Made by a program: the position numbers and the translations under genes. From Enterococcus ratti (GTDB lineage Bacteria > Bacillota > Bacilli > Lactobacillales > Enterococcaceae): 64,000 nucleotides of DNA. Below, in pieces: positions 60,906 to 64,000 of the stretch (position 1 is its first letter; every line of letters starts with the position of its first letter). The stretch is from assembly GCF_001886195.1 (NCBI RefSeq), contig NZ_JXLB01000010.1, forward strand, positions 1,141 to 65,140, read 5' to 3'. Under the pieces are notes generated by a model, which saw only the letters and a program-made list of their open reading frames with translations, was not told where the DNA came from and did not search any database.

Positions 60906-61352
60906 AAAATGATTATTGAGATCAGGTGTGAACATCAGAAAAAATTAGCACGTTACTTTTTCTGTCTTGATTTCATCGGTTTAAGTCTTAAAACAGCTTT
61001 TGCAAAAAAGATTAGACTAATTTCGCCTTTAAAAAGGCGGAATTAGCTGTCTTTTGTTTTGTGGTTGTCTTTGAAGAAATGTGAAAAATAAATTCAAATC
61101 AACTGAGGCTGTGAAAAAATAGCTTTGCATCTTTTAGGATTTATCGAGAAAAACCATGAATGATTTGTTCAAAACGAAACAAAGGGTTATTTTTGATTTT
61201 TCTTTTTCAGCAAAAAAAAACATCAGTCATAAAATATTATTTTTTAAATGAATAGAATATAAAAGAAAACAGTCTCTTTGCTTTGGATATTATTACTTGC
61301 GACTACTTTGAAGACAATGTTTTTTATCCAAAAAATAAGGAGCGTGTCGACA
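60906..61352. other. gap between the decarboxylase and antiporter genes
   Basis: Besides the hairpin at 61017-61046 no gene or clear promoter was seen. The antiporter frame is open from 61278, but the ribosome site marks the start at 61353. Confidence 0.45.
61017..61060 (+). terminator. terminator after the tyrosine decarboxylase gene
   Basis: Stem CTAATTTCGCCTTT / AAAGGCGGAATTAG (61017-61030 with 61033-61046, one G-U) followed by CTGTCTTTTGTTTT. The T run is poor, so read-through into the antiporter gene is likely. Confidence 0.65.
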
Positions 61353-62771
61353 GTGAGTAAATCACAAGCAAATAAAATAGGTCTTGGTACCTTTGTCGGT
61401 CTAACAATGGCTTTATGTGCAACGGTTCGGAGTATTCCAACGTTAGCAGCTGTTGGTTGGACATTGATTTTTTATTCGATTTTTGCCGTGCTATTTTTTG
61501 CTGGTCCGATTTCAATGGTTTCTGGTGAACTTTCTACGATGTTGCCTCAAGAAGGCGGTCCGCAATTATGGGTTAAAACTGCATTAGGCAGCAAATGGGG
61601 CTTTGTTGTGGCATGGCTGCTTTGGGTACAAATGTTCCCCGGAATGGTGATGGTTGCTTCAACGTTGGGACCATTACTAGGAAATACATTCGGAAATGTG
61701 GAATTAGGCAATAATCATTTATTTGTATTAGGTTGTATTTTAGTTATTTATTGGATTATTACCATTTTGAACTTAAAATTTGATATGGCCAAAGTCGGCG
61801 GAAATATTGGTGTATGGCTTGGCGTCTATATCCCTGTTGTCATCATGTTTGTTTTAGGTTTACTTGCAGCTTTTAAAGTGGGGCTAGTATCAAACGGCTA
61901 TCTAGGAGATTTTTCTTGGTCAAAAGTTTTTCCAGATTTACAACATAGTGAATCACTGAAATATTTTGCTGGGATTACCTTTATTTTTGTTGGTATTGAA
62001 ATGAGTTCAGTTTACATGCCACGTTTGAAAGATGCTACAAAGAACTATATAAAAGGTGTCTTCATCGCTTTGATTGGGCTTGTTTTATTAAACGTCATTA
62101 ATGCCATGCTAGTTGCAAATGTAGTTCCAAATGGAAAAATGGAATTGGCAAATATTACGCAACCTATTTTGATTTATTGTGACATCCTTGGATTGCCAAC
62201 AATTATCGGAAATATTTTTAGTTTCATGGTATTTATCGGCGTATTGTTGCAATTATCTGCTTGGGTAACTGGTCCATCAAAAACGATCATTCAAGTGGCG
62301 CGTGAAGGTTTCTTGCCACCAAAATTTGGTTTCCACAAAGAAAATCAATATGGAGTTTCTAGAAATGTTGTATTGACTCAATCAATTGTTATTTCATTGT
62401 TTGCCTTACTTTATGGAGTGATGGATGACGTAAGTGCTGTATTCTTAACATTAACCAATGCTACAACTGTTATTTATTGTATTGTGTATATTTTGATTGC
62501 AGTTTCTCTACTTAAAATGAGAAAAAGTCATCCAGAGTTGGAACGTCCTTACCGAATTGGTAAAAAAGGCAATGGAATGGCTTGGATTGTTAGCTGCATG
62601 TTAATTTTCTCAATTATTGCGGTTGTTGTCTCAACATTAGGTACTTCTACTTTTACAGATGCACTATTGGTTGCAGTGATTGCAATTGTTATGTTTGTTA
62701 TTCCTTTGATCATCAATCGTTTGAAAAAAGATTCATGGGAAACAGAAGTAGAAAAGAGTATCGAAGAATAA
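61353..62771 (+). CDS. tyrP: tyrosine/tyramine antiporter (APC superfamily)
   Basis: A 472-residue protein with about 12 membrane helices. The APC start is GLGTFVGLTMALCATVRSIPTLAAVGW, with PISMVSGELSTMLPQEGGPQLWVKTALG and a mid-protein EMSSVYMPRLKDA. It exchanges external tyrosine for tyramine, an electrogenic step. The start is GTG 61353 with AAGGAG about 10 bases upstream; the 25 codons before it are not conserved in type. It follows the decarboxylase gene. Confidence 0.93.
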   Translation: MSKSQANKIGLGTFVGLTMALCATVRSIPTLAAVGWTLIFYSIFAVLFFAGPISMVSGELSTMLPQEGGPQLWVKTALGSKWGFVVAWLLWVQMFPGMVMVASTLGPLLGNTFGNVELGNNHLFVLGCILVIYWIITILNLKFDMAKVGGNIGVWLGVYIPVVIMFVLGLLAAFKVGLVSNGYLGDFSWSKVFPDLQHSESLKYFAGITFIFVGIEMSSVYMPRLKDATKNYIKGVFIALIGLVLLNVINAMLVANVVPNGKMELANITQPILIYCDILGLPTIIGNIFSFMVFIGVLLQLSAWVTGPSKTIIQVAREGFLPPKFGFHKENQYGVSRNVVLTQSIVISLFALLYGVMDDVSAVFLTLTNATTVIYCIVYILIAVSLLKMRKSHPELERPYRIGKKGNGMAWIVSCMLIFSIIAVVVSTLGTSTFTDALLVAVIAIVMFVIPLIINRLKKDSWETEVEKSIEE

Positions 62772-62930
62772 ATATATAGCAAAGAGTAAAAGGGGATGAC
62801 ACCTTTTACTCAAGTATTTAGAAATGATGTTCAATAGCAAATGATAGAAAAATATAGCAAATTTAGGAAAAATTGTGGGTATTGGAACATTTTTCTTGTT
62901 ATCCACTTTAAAATGACTCAACGACAATTT

Positions 62931-62971
62931 GCCCTACCGAAAGAGAGTATTTTTTAGGTAGGGCTTTTTTT
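62931..62971 (+). terminator. terminator after the antiporter gene
   Basis: Arms GCCCTACC / GGTAGGGC (62931-62938 with 62957-62964) followed by seven T. Confidence 0.9.
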
Positions 62972-62993
62972 ATAAAAAATAGGAGACGATACG

Positions 62994-64000
62994 ATGAATA
63001 AAAAAATAACGATTAAAGAAAGTATTGCTGTGTTAGTCGTATTGTTGGCGATATTAGGCGTATTGATTATCGGGTTTCAACTATCTCCTCATATCCCAAT
63101 ACTTATTGCTTTTATGTGCTTGTTATTTTATGGAAGATTTAGAGGGTTTTCTTGGGATGATATTCATGAAGGAATTATTAAAGGGATCACACCCGGAATT
63201 ATTCCCATTTTGATTTTTCTTTTAATTGGGGTGTTAGTTGCTTCATGGATTTTATCAGGTACGATTCCAACGATTATGGTTTATGGCTTTCAATTGATCT
63301 CTGTACGCTTTTTCTTACTCACTACTTTTCTTGTATGTACAATCGTAGGAATTACTGTCGGCAGTTCATTTACAACGATTTCTACTATCGGTATTGCTTT
63401 TTTAGGTATCGGACATATTTTAGGATTTAACGATGCCATGACAACTGGTGCAGTTGTTTCTGGGGCGTTTCTCGGGAATAATTGCTCGCCATTATCTGAT
63501 ACAACGAATTTAGCTGCGGGAATCGGAGAAGTTAATTTATTCGAACATATTGCGCAAATGCGTTACACTGATTTACCGGCATTTTTAATTGCTATGTTAT
63601 TTTATTTCTTTTTGGGACATACGAGCCACACAGCCGATCTGAATGCGATTACTGAAATGATCCGAAACATGAAAGCTGGCTTTTGGATTTCTCCTTGGAC
63701 GTTGATCCCTTTAGTCATTTTATTTGGCGGTGCGTTAAAAAAGATTCCAGCAATTCCGACTTTACTGACTAGATCAACAGCCGCCATTCTTCTTGCCTTT
63801 TTTCATCAACCTAATTTGACGATTGTGAAGATGGCGGATATTTTAATGAATGGTTACGTTGCGCAGACGGCCGATCCTAAAATCAATGAATTGCTTTCAA
63901 GAGGTGGGATCATGAGCATGCTTGGTTCAGCAAGTTTAATTCTTCTTGCCTTGGCGCTAGGTGGTTTATTAATCAAATATACGATTGTTGAAACCCTCGT
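62994..64000 (+). CDS. nhaC: Na+/H+ antiporter NhaC, cut by the window edge
   Basis: 335 codons are present and the frame is still open at base 64000. It starts MNKKITIKESIAVLVVLLAI with AGGAGA well placed before ATG 62994. Many membrane helices are seen, and the family motif is VVSGAFLGNNCSPLSDTTNLA. It is the fourth gene of the tyramine locus in enterococci. It would export sodium for protons and help pH balance. Confidence 0.94.
   Translation, partial: MNKKITIKESIAVLVVLLAILGVLIIGFQLSPHIPILIAFMCLLFYGRFRGFSWDDIHEGIIKGITPGIIPILIFLLIGVLVASWILSGTIPTIMVYGFQLISVRFFLLTTFLVCTIVGITVGSSFTTISTIGIAFLGIGHILGFNDAMTTGAVVSGAFLGNNCSPLSDTTNLAAGIGEVNLFEHIAQMRYTDLPAFLIAMLFYFFLGHTSHTADLNAITEMIRNMKAGFWISPWTLIPLVILFGGALKKIPAIPTLLTRSTAAILLAFFHQPNLTIVKMADILMNGYVAQTADPKINELLSRGGIMSMLGSASLILLALALGGLLIKYTIVETL

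Overview
The window is low-GC Firmicute DNA from a lactic acid bacterium of the Enterococcaceae. The evidence is a tyrosine-decarboxylation locus in the enterococcal order (tyrS, tyrosine decarboxylase, tyrosine/tyramine antiporter, NhaC), a complete mevalonate cluster, tgt-yajC-adhE, and strong AGGAGG-type ribosome binding sites. High AT content, several homopolymer frameshifts and a chitin-active LPMO would fit a host-associated lineage such as Melissococcus. That genus is inference; no 16S gene is present.

Layout. 0.7-3.3 kb: a small DUF2187-like protein, an Mga/AtxA-type regulator and a lipoprotein. 3.5-15.4 kb: a polysaccharide locus with a CpsC/CpsD pair, its own terminator and an 850-base gene-poor gap, then an unbroken run from the priming transferase to the Wzx flippase. 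15.6-23.2 kb: an OsmC/Ohr protein, an unknown secreted protein, a DUF975 membrane protein, a structured group I intron-like RNA just upstream of tgt, then yajC and adhE with an NADH-sensing (Rex-like) promoter. 23.8-24.4 kb: a frameshifted coiled-coil gene. 24.9-40.5 kb: a rhamnogalacturonan-scavenging region. 41-45 kb: mevalonate to isopentenyl diphosphate. 45.3-46.7 kb: the LPMO on the minus strand. 47.1-48.5 kb: L20-type leader with infC-rpmI-rplT. 49-54 kb: a large membrane protein, a small unknown, a thioesterase, NAD(P)HX dehydratase and pepV. 54.6-56.9 kb: further coiled-coil genes, one locus apparently decayed. 57.1-64 kb: T-box-controlled tyrS and the tyramine genes, running off the right edge inside nhaC.

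How it works together. In the pectin region a cytoplasmic GH105 hydrolase would split an imported unsaturated rhamnogalacturonan disaccharide, probably brought in by the adjacent TRAP transporter. Its solute-binding subunit is frameshifted in this sequence. Rhamnose then goes through RhaM/A/B/D to dihydroxyacetone phosphate and lactaldehyde, which FucO reduces. The unsaturated galacturonate goes through KduI, KduD, KdgK and KdgA to pyruvate and glyceraldehyde 3-phosphate. An AraC and an IclR regulator lie inside the block. The kdgA promoter has a perfect cre site and shares a palindrome with the iclR promoter.

The strongest candidates for something new are the intron-like RNA in the tgt leader, a family of three degenerate-looking coiled-coil loci with a common hydrophobic hinge, and two genes broken in the same way at A-AAA-AAA runs.
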